64,000 bases of DNA from Gonocerus acuteangulatus (taxonomy: Eukaryota > Arthropoda > Insecta > Hemiptera > Coreidae). Each line of letters begins with the position of its first letter. Position 1 is the first letter of the stretch. Below the pieces are notes generated by a model that had not been told where the DNA came from, ran no database searches, and was given only the letters and a program-made list of their open reading frames with translations. Both the position numbers and the translations under genes were made by a program. Location: assembly GCA_946811695.1 (NCBI GenBank), contig OX328123.1:15201038-15265037 (forward strand), in the 5' to 3' direction. Below, in pieces: positions 11,307-21,891 of this stretch.

Positions 11307-11752
11307 ATAATTTCTTTACTTAGTTCGGTTGAATGTCATTCAAGAAATCTTTAGACCTAATTTTAAAATTCTAAAAGTGTGTAGGTTTTGAGATGTATTC
11401 TGTTATCCATCCAATAATGAATGGTCAGAATAAGTGGCCCTGAATATTTGAAGCCACCAGGTGTGCCATGTGCGCCTAAGCGTATATCCGGCAGTACTGG
11501 TACATTATTTTCGCGCAGCACCATCCGCCACACCGAAGTAAATGCCTACAAAGGGTTGAAAACATTTGAGATAGGTATTTTTTTTTTTTAATATAATACA
11601 GTACTCGGAAATAAGGGACGTTATTTTCTACAAGTTCCACTTTATAAAAACAACTGTCGACTTGTTGAATCCTACAGGCCATAAAAGCTTTTCTAGAAAG
11701 GTCGAACCGCAATAATAACTGTTTGTTTTTTAATCTTTTCAAACGAGGCTAG

Positions 11753-11800
11753 GATAAAGAACGGAACCGCGCTACGATGACGCAGTTCCTGCGAGTTTGT
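11753..11800 (+). mobile_element. Family C 3'-end fragment
   Basis: GGATAAAGAACGGAACCGCG then CTACGATGACGCAGTTCCTGCG, the family C terminal inverted repeat and CGCAG/CTGCG hairpin; the CGGACTTTTT tail is diverged. Confidence 0.65.
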
Positions 11801-12783
11801 TTCTTTTATTCACTTGTTGTTTTTTTTGGGAGGGGGGGGGGGGGGTGAACAAGTTGTTGTCGAATACGACACCTTCCGTTTCATTTCTTTTATAGTGGTT
11901 CTCTGGGCATACGTTGAGGGTTGTAACCGTGAATTACCCTATCTATCAGTAATCCTTTAGACAACAAACTGAAAAAGTAAGCCATTCACCCACATTCTTC
12001 CTCGTAATTTTTGTACATCTGTAGAAAACTGAGGTTCAGTGTCGGATACGCCTTGTGGTATACGTGACAACTTTTTCATCGTATATGTAGAGCTCAAGGA
12101 GGTATTTCACGACTATTTACCGTTGTTTTGCACGTTAATATGGTAAGTTATCGTCTGTCGGTGGCCGATTAAGAAGCTTTACAGGAAATGGCCCGGGAGA
12201 GGCTGAAGAAACTTATAAAAAATCTAAAGGTGACGAAACGTCCAACGAAACAGAAGTATTTTTGAAGACTTGATTTCTCTTTAGTCACACCTTATGAATT
12301 AAAGGTTGAAAAATCTACTCATTCCAAAAAAACTCCAAGGTGAATTCTCCAGCATCCTAGGTACACTCACCCCCACCACAACTCCTTGAAGGTCAGAAAG
12401 ACTTGGAAGATGTTCCTTCTATGGAGGGAAAAAGAACAGAAGGGGAAACCAAACATGTCTTCAGTGCAATTAAAGTATTTGTAGTGAACAAAAAAGAGAA
12501 ATATGTCCGTCCTCCCAAGCGAAAAATTAAAAAAAAATATTGTATATTATTTTGTGGAAATATTTTTTTTTAATTTTTGTAGTTACTTTTAAACAGATTT
12601 ATAATTATGCATTTCTTTTGTTAAATTTGTACTCATTTCAACCCAATTACCATAGTTATTTGGAAAATTAAGTAATTGTTTATACTAGTTGTCGTATCCG
12701 ACACCGCCTTGTGGTATGTGTACTGAAAAATACCTTGTGGGAGGAGGGTTAAATTGGCTTTATCGACTAAGTAATCAAAAAAT
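11801..12783. other. Unassigned stretch with G-run and decayed hammerhead-like motif
   Basis: Contains a G-run near 11832-11845. At 12203-12241, CTGAAGA and GGTGACGAAACGTCC resemble hammerhead core boxes, but the intervening left strand of stem II no longer pairs. Phrases around GTCG-ATACG-C and CGCCTTGTGGTAT recur near 11860, 12040 and 12690. No gene recognised. Confidence 0.4.
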
Positions 12784-13425
12784 GCGCCAATTGTCATTTC
12801 TTCCAGAGGAGCCCCGCCAATAATCATTTCTTCCAGAGGAGCCCCGCCAATTGTCATTTCTTCCAGAGGAGCCCCGCCAATAATCATTTCTTCCAGAGGA
12901 GCCCCGCCAATAATCATTTCTTCCAGAGGAGCCCCGCCAATTGTCATTTCTTCCAGAGGAGCCCCGCCAATAATCATTTCTACCAGAGGAGCCCCGCCAA
13001 TAATCATTTCTTCCAGAGGAGCCCCGCCAATAATCATTTCTTCCAGAGGAGCCCCGCCAATTGTCATTTCTTCCAGAGGAGCCCCGCCAATAATCATTTC
13101 TTCCAGAGGAGCCCCGCCAATTGTCATTTCTTCCAGAGGAGCCCCGCCAATTGTCATTTCTTCCAGAGGAGCCCCGCCAATTGTCATTTCTTCCAGAGGA
13201 GCCCCGCCAATTGTCATTTCTTCCAGAGGAGCCCCGCCAATAATCATTTCTTCCAGAGGAGCCCCGCCAATAATCATTTCTTCCAGAGGAGCCCCGCCAA
13301 TTGTCATTTCTTCCAGAGGAGCCCCGCCAATTGTCATTTCTTCCAGAGGAGCCCCGCCAATTGTCATTTCTTCCAGAGGAGCCCCGCCAATAATCATTTC
13401 TTCCAGAGGAGCCCCGCCAATAATC
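12784..13425. repeat. 30-bp minisatellite, about 21 copies
   Basis: Units of 30 bp with core ATTTCTTCCAGAGGAGCCCC. Two alternating unit types differ at the same place (CCAATAATC versus CCAATTGTC). One unit has a T-to-A change (TACCAGAGGA). Because 30 is divisible by three and the unit has no stop in two minus-strand frames, long open frames of 10-residue repeats (M-I/T-IGGAPLEE) arise automatically. They are not evidence of a protein. Confidence 0.97.
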
Positions 13426-13889
13426 GGCCATGGAACAGGCAATCCTTCCCAGAATCCCTGAGATACTACAGGAGTCGACCTCGAGTCTAGTTACTTCCCT
13501 GTAATAAAGAAGGCAGAGGACGGTCTCTTCATCCTCGGAGTCAACAGTTAGTGCTGTGCTAAAATATGCGGAACACCATCTTCAAGGGCTTAGTGCTGAC
13601 GATCACCTATTGAAGGATTAGAGAAAGTAACTCCTGTCTTTATCCTTACTAACAATCGCTTTAAAGCTCTTAGCCAGGCTTCCTAGATTTGTTGCTCTAA
13701 CAGACATTGTACAAATAAAGATATACATTACATGTAAATTGAGTTTTGGCAAATTTGTTTCTAATACTAAACCTGTCGGTATTTTCCTATAGCGTATTTT
13801 CTGTCTTCCTATTAAGCGGCGTGAGAATCATCCATTCCGAATGAGCCGTCAAGAAATATCGACGTATCATAGTTTTTAGTTCACGAAAA

Positions 13890-13947
<58 letters not shown>

Positions 13948-14089
13948 GGCGCATCTACATCCATTAGCGCCGACGAAAAATGATGTTATTAAAATTATGT
14001 GGTTTCTTCGGAAGAATATTTTTGTACTTTGAAAGACTAACACTTGAGGCACTGTATGTTTTTATAACCAAAGTATAAAAGAAAAAAAC
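13426..14089. other. Unassigned, with SINE tail at 13892-13972
   Basis: A T-run of about 50 bases followed by ACGGCGCATC ... CATTAGCGCCGA at 13892-13972 is the shared SINE tail on the minus strand, cut off before any head. The rest shows no gene. Confidence 0.7.
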
Positions 14090-14780
14090 GGTAAAAGTGA
14101 AATTTCACGCCCTCCAAACCGATTTCTTTAACAATTTTCACAACAATGTATTTTGATGCACTAAACACGAATACGTTAAAAAAAAAAAAACCTTCGCATT
14201 TAACTAGGAAAGAAGTTATTGAGCACTAAAGTTCACTGTTAGGAAGGTTATAAAACTAGGCGTCAACAGCGTATTTGTAAACACGCGCATGCGCAGATGT
14301 GTAACATTGGGAAACAGAACTCTCATATGAAATGTTCATAAACCATTTATTCAAAAATATTGTTAATTTTAAGGACATCCTCACCCGTCGTCCCCTGTCG
14401 CTTAAGGGCATACGTGCTATGCGTTTCCGCTCGCTACGCTAGCGACAAGAATTGTATTAATAGAATTCTATTAATTTTAGCGAGTTCGATTGGCTGGGGT
14501 TTTGTTGTCTTCTTGAGTAAGCGTAACGAAACGCATAGCATGTATGCCTTAAATTCGTCATTTATGCCTTAAAGTCATGTATGCCTTAAAGTCGTCACAA
14601 ATTTAGTTGTTTACATTAGCTCTCATGACCCGCATAACAGTGAACTTTAGTGCTTAATAACTTCTTTCCTAGTTAGATGCGAAGTTTTTTTTTAACGTAT
14701 TCGTGTTTAGTGCATCATAATACGTTATTGTACAAAATTTGAAAGAAATCGGTTTGGGGGCGTGAAACTTCACTTTTACC
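14090..14780. mobile_element. Foldback element with ~150-bp inverted arms
   Basis: Left arm 14090-14240 (GGTAAAAGTGAAATTTCACG ... GAGCACTAAAGTTCACTGTT) and right arm 14636-14780 are imperfect reverse complements. The ~395-bp middle contains TAATAGAATTCTATTAATTT and CGAGTTCGATTGGCTGGGGT. A second copy starts at about 63785 and runs off the window end with a shorter middle. No ORF or clear target duplication seen. Confidence 0.75.
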
Positions 14781-14799
14781 AAAAAAACATATGTATAAA

Positions 14800-15400
14800 T
14801 AAATATTCCTATAATCCACCGACTATTCAGCAGATATCTTTGAATGACGTTGTATAGTTTAGTGTTCTGCAAGTAAGAGAGTATTGTGTTTATGTACTGG
14901 CTGCTGTTCCTCAACAATTCGTTATGTTTCATATTTCACAAATTGGTTTGTTAAATCATGACATAGGTATTTGTGTGTTAGTCTTGTGTGGCCAATTCGT
15001 ACAATTTCCTCTCCTCTGTTGTCACGGAAGCTGGATGTCTACTCCTGAGTTTTTTTTTTTTTTTTTTTTTTTTGATTGTACGTAATTTATTATCTGTTAG
15101 ACGATTCCAGATGTCTTGCCAATAGTTTATTTTATTTCGTTTAATTACATTGGCCAAGTCTTGGTGTGTGATTGATCGTTTTAGCTCGTGTTATCTTGTA
15201 GCAAGTTTTGCATGTGACTGTGCTAGGGAGCATTTTCCGAAATCTTCATGACCTGGTGCCCAGTAAATTGTAATGTGCTTGTGTAAATAATTATTAAAAA
15301 AATGGACAATAACCTGAGAAAGATGGCTGCTATTCCGGTGAAATAATACATTAAAAAAACCTGGGGAAAGAAGTATCAACAACAATGTGCTCACCGAAAC
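14800..15400 (-). pseudogene. I/Jockey-like LINE C-terminal RNase H remnant
   Basis: The minus-strand frame at 15191-15394 contains HITIYWAPGHEDFGKCSLAQ then SHAKLATR, resembling LINE RNase H domains (usual pattern: I-x-WxPGH, then residues around N-x-x-AD). Continuing in other frames across a T-run at 15049-15073 are HQDLANVIKRNKINYWQDIW and SFRDNRGEEIVRIGHTRLTH, which matches the post-RNase H segment of I-clade and related LINEs. A last piece near 14815-14930 (QYINTILSYLQNT) fits the protein end. Stops and frameshifts show it is dead. RNase H would have removed RNA template during reverse transcription. I see no reverse transcriptase part nearby. The clade call is tentative. Confidence 0.65.
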
Positions 15401-15504
15401 ACCTTTTTTTCCGATGACAGATATCTTAGGGCATCATCAAAGTCATATCTTTTACCGCCTCAGCCCGTTTCCTACTTTCCTCAATAGGGAGGAAATCCGT
15501 TCTT

Positions 15505-15632
15505 GAACATACATCGCACTAGGAGATAGTGTGGTCAGTACTATGCTTTGTCCACATGATATTCCTTCTGGGACCCCATAACTCTAGAATACGAGTATAG
15601 TGCTCGACCACTGAACCAATGTCGCGCCCCCT
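15505..15632 (-). mobile_element. SINE type II fragment, rearranged
   Basis: The minus strand reads GGGGCGCGACATTGGTTCAG then TGGTCGAGCAC (tRNA-like head), then jumps to CATAGTACTGACCACACTAT and CTCCTAGTGCGATGTATGTT, which is the middle of the type II SINE seen whole at 25294-25645. The part between is deleted. Confidence 0.6.
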
Positions 15633-16048
15633 ATTTCGAAGAAAAATATCCCAGTTGTTTTCTGATGGCAAATAAAGCCATTCAAACGTATGAACTATAT
15701 ATAACTTGCTGGCAAAAAAGGGCGAATATGCTTACGTGACATCCTCCAAGCAGATAAGAAGTCAACACCCAAAAAAAAATTCTCGCCCGTTTAGTTTCCT
15801 AGAACTGAGACGTAGTGATTTTTCCTGATATTTTAAGATGGTCATTCAGTTGATAATTCTTGAGAAAGGATAATCCGAAAAGCATGCCGTCAATAAATCC
15901 ATAATAATATATTATCTTTAATGCATTACCAATAATATTTTTTTAAATAATGCACATTGTTTCTCCTCTAATAGTTCTTGCATCTCTTCGTCTTGATAAA
16001 TAAAAACTTATTGCCATCCGAACAATGTATTCTGTAAATACTCCATCG

Positions 16049-16185
16049 TCTGTGTCTTTTTTTTTTATTTCTCTTTTTTACGGCGCATCGACATTTGGGC
16101 CATTTGCGCCGACATCCAAGGGGCAGGGGGAGTGTTCTTAACGAGCCGTGTGATGAGTAAATTCCTTCCGCCGCACAGTGGGATA
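16049..16185 (-). mobile_element. SINE type I tail, head missing
   Basis: T-rich lead-in, ACGGCGCATCGACATTTGGG and CATTTGCGCCGACATCC, then a body with GAGCCGTGTGATGAGTAAAT. This is the shared SINE tail and part of the body, on the minus strand. The tRNA-like head is absent. Confidence 0.7.
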
Positions 16186-16516
16186 AAATCCACTTTTAGG
16201 GCGACAAAATTATTTTTTTGTGTTTTCAAATATTTTTGAGGTTACTGAGTTAGGGAAAGATATTTAAAAAAATCGTTGACCCATAGTTTTTAGTATATCC
16301 AACAAACAAATGTTGTAGACACACAAATGTTTTGACATAATGGATACAAATTGGGAAAACATTTTGTTAATCTATGGAACATTTAAGTAGCACCTTTTTG
16401 CATCTATTATTTACATAAGCATAATACATATATTCATAAAAAATAATACATAGGCTATAATTCGAAAATAAATAACAAAAATAGACTAACAACTTGAAGA
16501 AAAAAGTAATTGTACT

Positions 16517-16555
<39 letters not shown>

Positions 16556-17605
16556 ACAAATATATACCATTATATTATGCACTAAAAACGAAATATCCAC
16601 CAATCATCGTCTGATTCAATATTGCTGCATCCTTCAGCATTTTCTTTTGACAAGTCAGTATCGTCTGCCTCATTTTCTAATGAGTGGATCGTGGTTCTTG
16701 AAGTGGATCGTGTGGTAAACTACACTTCAATAGGCTAATTACATATACATCGGTAACATGAAATTTAAATAAACACGTTTAGTTTCTGTTCAAAAAATGG
16801 AAAAGTAATTACAAGAACAAAACTGCAAAAAAAAAAAAATGTTCCCTTTCTTAGAGTCCGATTAATATTCCCTTCCGTCGCCTGTTGATGATCCAAGAAA
16901 GTAAATATTTACATTTTACCTTCTTCCTAATAATACTAGACAGTATTTAGTAAGTGATTTGTAAAATATTTTTTTGAATTTTGTCCACCTAAAAGGTGAT
17001 TTTCGCCCACTGTCTTTCGCCGCGGATTCTTCAGCTTCTATCTGACTGCCTAAACTAAATTTAAATTTGCATTAAAAGGGGGAGCTGAAAGTCTCAAGAC
17101 AGTAAAGTAGAAGCTTAAGGCTTATCGAAAAAAAAATATTTGGAAGTGGAACTTTGTGGAACTTTTTTTTAAACCTTACTCAAACTTGAGTAATCAACAA
17201 AATATGTTCAATCTAGTAATAATTTCATTAATATTTTTTTTTCTTTGATATGCCTTTCTGTTATTAGATATATATTATGTATTGATAAAGAACATACCAC
17301 TAAGTAATAAATCTTTTGTGAAAAGAATTTATAAAATTTGCACATTTGAATTTTTAAAACTCACCTTACAAAGACCGTAGTTGGAACAAGACTAAGCAGA
17401 GGAAGAGCAAGTGACTAGCAATGGTTGCCTTCCTTATTGTTTTAAACAGGTTTGGGTTAAACTAGCTAAAAAAATTGTTCTGTTTTCAATGAATAGAAGA
17501 CTCGAGCACGTTTTGACACGTAAATTGGCTTTCTACGACGACATCACATTTTCGACTTTTGTCGCCGTAAAGTAGTCGTTTTGCCCAGTGTGCGCCGGTG
17601 GTAAT
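16186..17605. other. Gene-free AT-rich stretch
   Basis: Contains a T-run at 16520-16550 and an A-run near 16826. No coding motif, TIR or tandem array was recognised. Confidence 0.55.
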
Positions 17606-17693
17606 CGAACCCTCTATCTCTGGATTGAGATAGAGGGTTCGATCTCAATCGGGAGGTAGAGATCGTGGTCTAGTGGTTAGCCACTAGACCACG
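17606..17693. repeat. Two adjacent perfect hairpins made from SINE box B and box A sequence
   Basis: Hairpin 1 (17606-17641): CGAACCCTCTATCTC, loop TGGATT, GAGATAGAGGGTTCG, a 15-bp stem resembling box B. Hairpin 2 (17664-17693): CGTGGTCTAGTGG, loop TTAG, CCACTAGACCACG, a 13-bp stem resembling box A. GTGCGCCGGTGG sits just upstream. Both look like head sequence of the type I tRNA-SINE turned into snap-back copies. Confidence 0.8.
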
Positions 17694-17949
17694 AATTAAA
17701 ACACACATTCATAGTGGATAATAATGTTATTTTTCGGGTGTTTTACATATGCCAATAAATATTCAAAGCTCAGTTTAATAATTCTTTGTAACAAAACAGT
17801 CTCCAGCACGTTTTGTACATTTATTTATATAAGTAGGGACATACAGCATAGAAAAAAAAAATTAAACCTCTGTATAACACCAAGGACTGAATACGTAGCT
17901 TAACCCTCCAAACAGAGGTTTGAAAATTTGAAATTGATTTAAAGATCTG

Positions 17950-18090
17950 TTTTTAGCGCGGTTCCTACCTCCCCCATAGGGAGGAACCCCGCTTATAAGG
18001 TTGATAAAATGAAACAATCCGGAAGTGCCGACTAGAAAATTTCGCGTTTCAGAACCCCTAGAGACCAAAAATAACGGTGGTTCAAATTTG

Positions 18091-18121
<31 letters not shown>

Positions 18122-19488
18122 CTGTTCGCTCATTTCTGGCTTCCCTAATGGTCCGATTGAGATGAAATTTGGTACAAAAATCCGTCTTCCAATTTGAAAG
18201 GTCAAGTTCGTTAACCAGGAGAATCCGCCCACTGGAAGATGGCGTTTGGGGCGAAATTCGCGCAAAAAAAATCTTAACGCTTACGTTTTTGAGTTCATAA
18301 GCTTGTAAGTACTCGTTTTAAATGCTTCTTGGGCTAGGAAAACGAATGAAACCATTTTCAAGGCGATAGCTTTAACCGTTTTTGAGAAAATTGGAAAAAT
18401 AGTTTTTGAATACCGTTTTTGGTTTGGGTACTTAGAATCAATGGATTCAGTTGAAACATTTTCTGTATGTTCTACTTTCATTAAAACTAATATGTTGAAA
18501 TTTTTGTTACGTTTGGAGTTAAGGAAGGGTTAGAATAAAATATTTTATTAACACACATAAAAAATTTTGGTAACTTTGTATACTTTCCATAATATTTCAA
18601 AAAAGGTTGAGAATCTTCCGAAACGTAAGATGACCATTAGAAAGATTACTAAATGCTCTACAAAAATGGTTCTAATGAAAGTTTTGATTAGGCGATGTCA
18701 ATCGGAGAAATAAGTGCTTAAACCTTTAGAGTAATTGATTTCGCTTATTCGAACTGTTCTTTTTGTCTTTGATTTTGGTACTTAGAATTATGGGATTCAG
18801 TTGAAACATTTTCTGCGTGTTCGAATTTCTTCAACACTAATATGTTCGAATTTTGGTTACGTTTGGAGAAAAGAAAGGGTTAGAATAAAATATTTTATTA
18901 ACAGACAAGAAAAGTTTTGGTAACTTTGTATACTTTCGTTAGTATCTCGAAAACCGTTGACAATCTTGGGAAGCAGAAGGTTACCATTCGAAAGCTTACT
19001 AAATGCTCTACAAAAAAGGTTCTAAAGAAAGTTTTAATTAGGCGATGTCAATCGGAGAAATAAGTGCTTAAAACTTTAAAGTAATTGATTTCGTTTATTC
19101 GAACTGTTCTTTTTGTCTGTTTTATTCCTTGTTATTTTTAAATTGCTTATAGTCGGATAATGTATTTGACAATAAAACAGATTAAATAAAATAAGAAGAT
19201 CAATTTATTGTTAAAAATGTAGCTTTCGAAGAGAGAGATCCCAAGGCTTTCCAAATGACTCTTAGTGGAGGCCTTTCTGCCCGACTTATGGGATAGCTGA
19301 CCCATACAGGTAAGATTGTAAATCAAGACCTCTCAAGACTGGTTTGTTTGAGATTTCATTTGGATAGGTGTTTCGCTATTGATCTAAACAAAGTAATAAC
19401 TGTTTCTGTTTTATGCCTTCATAAACACTAAAGATAAGAACGGAACCGCGCTAAGATGACGCAGTTCCTGCGAATCGGACTTTTTTTT
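17950..19488 (+). mobile_element. Family C (HINE-like) element, long copy
   Basis: Starts TTTTAGCGCGGTTCC (inverted repeat AGCGCGGTTCC at 17954-17964) with a GGTTCCTACCTCCC/GGGAGGAACC hairpin, (AT)n at 18090-18118, and a body in which about 300 bp is duplicated (18440-18770 and 18770-19110, both with GTTACGTTTGGAG, TAACTTTGTATACTTTC and AGGCGATGTCAATCGGAGAA). It ends GGAACCGCGCT (19442-19452), hairpin CGCAG-ttc-CTGCG (19460-19472), then CGGAC and a T-run. The matching 11-base terminal repeats, two hairpins and T-run resemble helentron-associated elements. No ORF. Confidence 0.78.
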
Positions 19489-19651
19489 AAACATGACCAA
19501 CTTTTTGATAAATTTAAAAAATATTCGTTCGTAATATTCTTATTATTTATTGAGAGGAGATCGTTGACCTTTGGTTGAAATTGTCAAGGTTTGGTCGTTG
19601 TTTCTTACTATAACTGCACTTTTTATTTGAAAATGGGCGTTATTGTTTTCA

Positions 19652-19684
19652 GATGTTTCGGTTTTAAATTCAAGCCTTCATCAG
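19652..19684 (-). ncRNA. Hammerhead-like motif, one core change
   Basis: On the minus strand: CTGATGA, A, GGCTTGAATTTAAAACC, GAAACATC. Core boxes are intact, but the stem III tetranucleotide is ACAT rather than self-complementary ACGT, and stem II pairs poorly. Likely inactive. Confidence 0.5.
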
Positions 19685-19722
19685 GGCTGTAAGACAAGTC
19701 ATACAGCTGAATTATATGTATG

Positions 19723-19754
<32 letters not shown>

Positions 19755-20161
19755 AAATATTAAAAAAAATCAAACAAAAAAAACAAATAAAATAGGAAAA
19801 CTCTATACCGCCTGCAATAAAACCCTTCATACCTGTCTTCCTTCCATTACCACCACATTTTCATGCCACCACCTTCCATCCCTTGATCCTTTACCACCCT
19901 CATCTTAATGGGTGGCCAAAAACTCCTCCTCCCCCACCCAATCCTTTCCCCAACACTTACCTTGATCAACCACAGTCAGAAATGATTTCTCTGTCTTCTC
20001 GTCAGTAAGCCTATTTTCATAATGTATTTGTTAATTTTACCTATATCTGTATCCATGTTACCCATCTAGGTCTTAATCCAGTATTGATCTACCTCTAATG
20101 TAAGCTCTAGCTATAGCACACACTTACTGTACAATGTTTTTCTGTTTTTTGAATCTTTTGT

Positions 20162-20432
20162 GCATGGGCGTATATAGAAAATAATTTCGGAGGGGGCTAG
20201 GAAAATTTCGGGGGGGGGGCTGAGACGATTTCCGGTGTATGGAATTTAGATCTTGGAAGAGTTTTAGCCAACTTAAACGCTATTACACCCAAAATAGAAT
20301 ATGTTTTATGAACTAAATGATCTTATTTAATTTATTTTTAAGGGTTTTATGAAATTTTTACCGATCAAATCAAAATTTCGGGGGGGGGGGACGGCTACAC
20401 CCCCTCAGCCCCCCCCTTATATACGCCCATGC
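20162..20432. mobile_element. MITE with GCATGGGCGTATATA ends, copy 1
   Basis: 271 bp. GCATGGGCGTATATAGAAAA at the left and CCTTATATACGCCCATGC at the right are inverted, followed inward by G-runs or C-runs (AATTTCGGAGGGGG; CAGCCCCCCCC). Copy 2 at 22414-22686 shares both ends and the middle (CTTATTTAATTTATTT, TTTTAAGG). Class unknown; no ORF. Confidence 0.75.
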
Positions 20433-20483
20433 TTTTATGTATATATATGTTAGTATCAAATCTTTCCTACTGGTTTTACAACC

Positions 20484-20515
20484 CCGATGAAGGCTTGAAT
20501 TTCATACCGGAACGT
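20484..20515 (+). ncRNA. Decayed hammerhead-like motif
   Basis: CCGATGA replaces CTGATGA and GGAACGTT replaces GAAACGTT, so both core boxes are altered. It is the inverted partner of the motif at 19652-19684. Confidence 0.45.
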
Positions 20516-20710
20516 TGAAAAACAATAAAACCCATTTTAAGTTAATAAGTAAAGATGGAATGATTGGGATTAGGCTAAAGAAACCTTAATACGATTTTTG
20601 TTTAAAAAAATCTATATTTAGGATGTTTGATCATCATGAAAAACCCATTTTAACAACAACAAAAAAATGTAGTTTTATTAAGACACAACGACCGAACCCT
20701 GACAATTTCT

Positions 20711-21474
20711 ACCTTCTTATTATTATTTATATTTTAATGTTCACTCTTACATAATTTTGTTGCAGTCTTGTTCTTATGAAATATTATTAAAGACCCAAAT
20801 AGCATAGAAATTAAGGATACCTTATATAAATGTAAATGATTACAGGAGCGAAGGTTTGATAATAACGTGAGAATAACCCCAGGAGAACGCTAGTGACGCA
20901 CGAACAGCGAGGGTCCTATGCATCCACGTGTCTAGGGCACGTGTCAAGCCCTTCGCTGTGACCCTACGCCACCTTAATGCAGGTCTCTATATTCAAGGTC
21001 CCTTTCTCACAATAGGCTTCATGACATAACTAGTAATATCTGTTAGCTTTGGACATTTATCAGTTATTTACTTAGTCTCTCCTGAGTCACGTTTATAACA
21101 CCTGATTCTCTCTGGGGGAATAATGCAAGTCAACTGCATTGCTCATAAGAAAATAATGCTTCCATGCTGCCAGAGGTGTGACACATTCCTAAAGGAACCG
21201 AAGAGGCTACATTGAACAGTGAAATAATTAAAAAATTAACATTGATACTTTTTGTTAAAAAAATATTTAGATCTTCATTCAGTCCATCTACTAGTCACAG
21301 TGACTGATCCATATTAAAATTTATATACACATGCATCTCTGTTGACACGGTAGTGATAGCAATTTCAGATCTTCTAGTCCGTAATTGGAGATTCAAAATC
21401 CCCTTAAGAAGCGATTGGATTAGTTCCTTTACTATGAAAGTATTCAACACAACTTACACAAACATATATATCAG
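20711..21474. other. Unassigned stretch
   Basis: A less AT-rich block at about 20870-20990 (GAATAACCCCAGGAGAACGC ... GTGACCCTACGCCACC) looks unlike its surroundings, but I recognise no family. No gene. Confidence 0.4.
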
Positions 21475-21784
21475 TCGTGTAACAGGCCACGAGGGCCCTG
21501 AGGGGCAGGTACTATAGAGGTATCTGATTCATGACCATACGGCACACGGAGAAAGTCTGGCCGCCTGATTTTCCCCTTGGCTGTTTCGACTGCTAAAGTT
21601 ATTAGCACCCAAGGTTCCTATTATTAAATTAATTAAAGGCTGGGTTGGCCTAGGGACGGGCAGGGAGGCCGAATTCAACCCATGAACGAAGACACTAGAA
21701 GAAAAAATCTTTAGTGCTTGCTCGGGATTTGAACTCTGGCCTCCAGCTTATTAGTCGAGTGCTCTACCACTGAGCTAACCTCGC

Positions 21785-21787
<3 letters not shown>
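21475..21787 (-). mobile_element. SINE type II (tRNA-headed)
   Basis: The minus strand starts GGGGCGAGGTTAGCTCAGTG then GTAGAGCACTCGACTAATAA (box A and an anticodon-arm-like CTAATAA), with box B AGTTCAAATCCCGAGC. The body has AAGATTTTTTCTTCTAGTG, CCTAGGCCAACCC, TCGAAACAGCCAAGG and GGCCTCGTGGCCTGTTAC-like sequence. The head abuts an (AT)n tract at 21788-21830. Other copies: 25294-25645, 51787-52145, fragment 15505-15632. Confidence 0.88.
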
Positions 21788-21830
<43 letters not shown>

Positions 21831-21832
<2 letters not shown>

Positions 21833-21891
21833 TCATAGTTCGAGCAATAAATGGGTAGTGTACACTGTATTCCTGAATAATTTGCTTAAAA
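21831..21891 (-). mobile_element. Family D fragment (left flank of Helitron 5)
   Basis: GGGTAGTGTACACTGTATTC then CTGAATAATTTGCTTAAAA matches 49026-49070 and, in reverse, 62280-62335. It continues at 22929 (TAACCTATATATA) after Helitron 5. Confidence 0.7.

Larger units (their letters stand above)
19549..20710. mobile_element. Inverted Penelope-like terminal repeats around a ~700-bp middle
   Basis: The left arm (19549-19690) reads GAGAGGAGATCGTTGACC ... AAGCCTTCATCAGGGCTGTA; the right arm (20470-20710) is a diverged inverse ending GTTTTATTAAGACACAACGA then CCGAACCCTGACAATTTCTACC. It is the same family as the pair at 49212-49786, including GACCGAACCC and an (AT)n tract next to the left arm. 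Each arm carries a hammerhead-like motif (19652-19684 minus; 20484-20515 plus). A MITE is nested at 20162-20432. No protein remnant is readable in the middle. Confidence 0.6.

Noticed and set aside
12203..12241. Intact hammerhead ribozyme
   Set aside because: Both core boxes are recognisable, but the left strand of stem II does not pair with GGTGAC; treated as decayed.
12633..13442. 269-residue open frame of M-I/T-IGGAPLEE repeats
   Set aside because: Produced by a 30-bp tandem array whose length is a multiple of three; a second frame is open too, and there is no conserved flank or signal peptide.
21700..21787. True tRNA genes at 21.7, 25.3 and 51.8 kb
   Set aside because: Box A and box B are good, but the acceptor ends do not pair, and all copies continue into the same ~270-bp SINE body.
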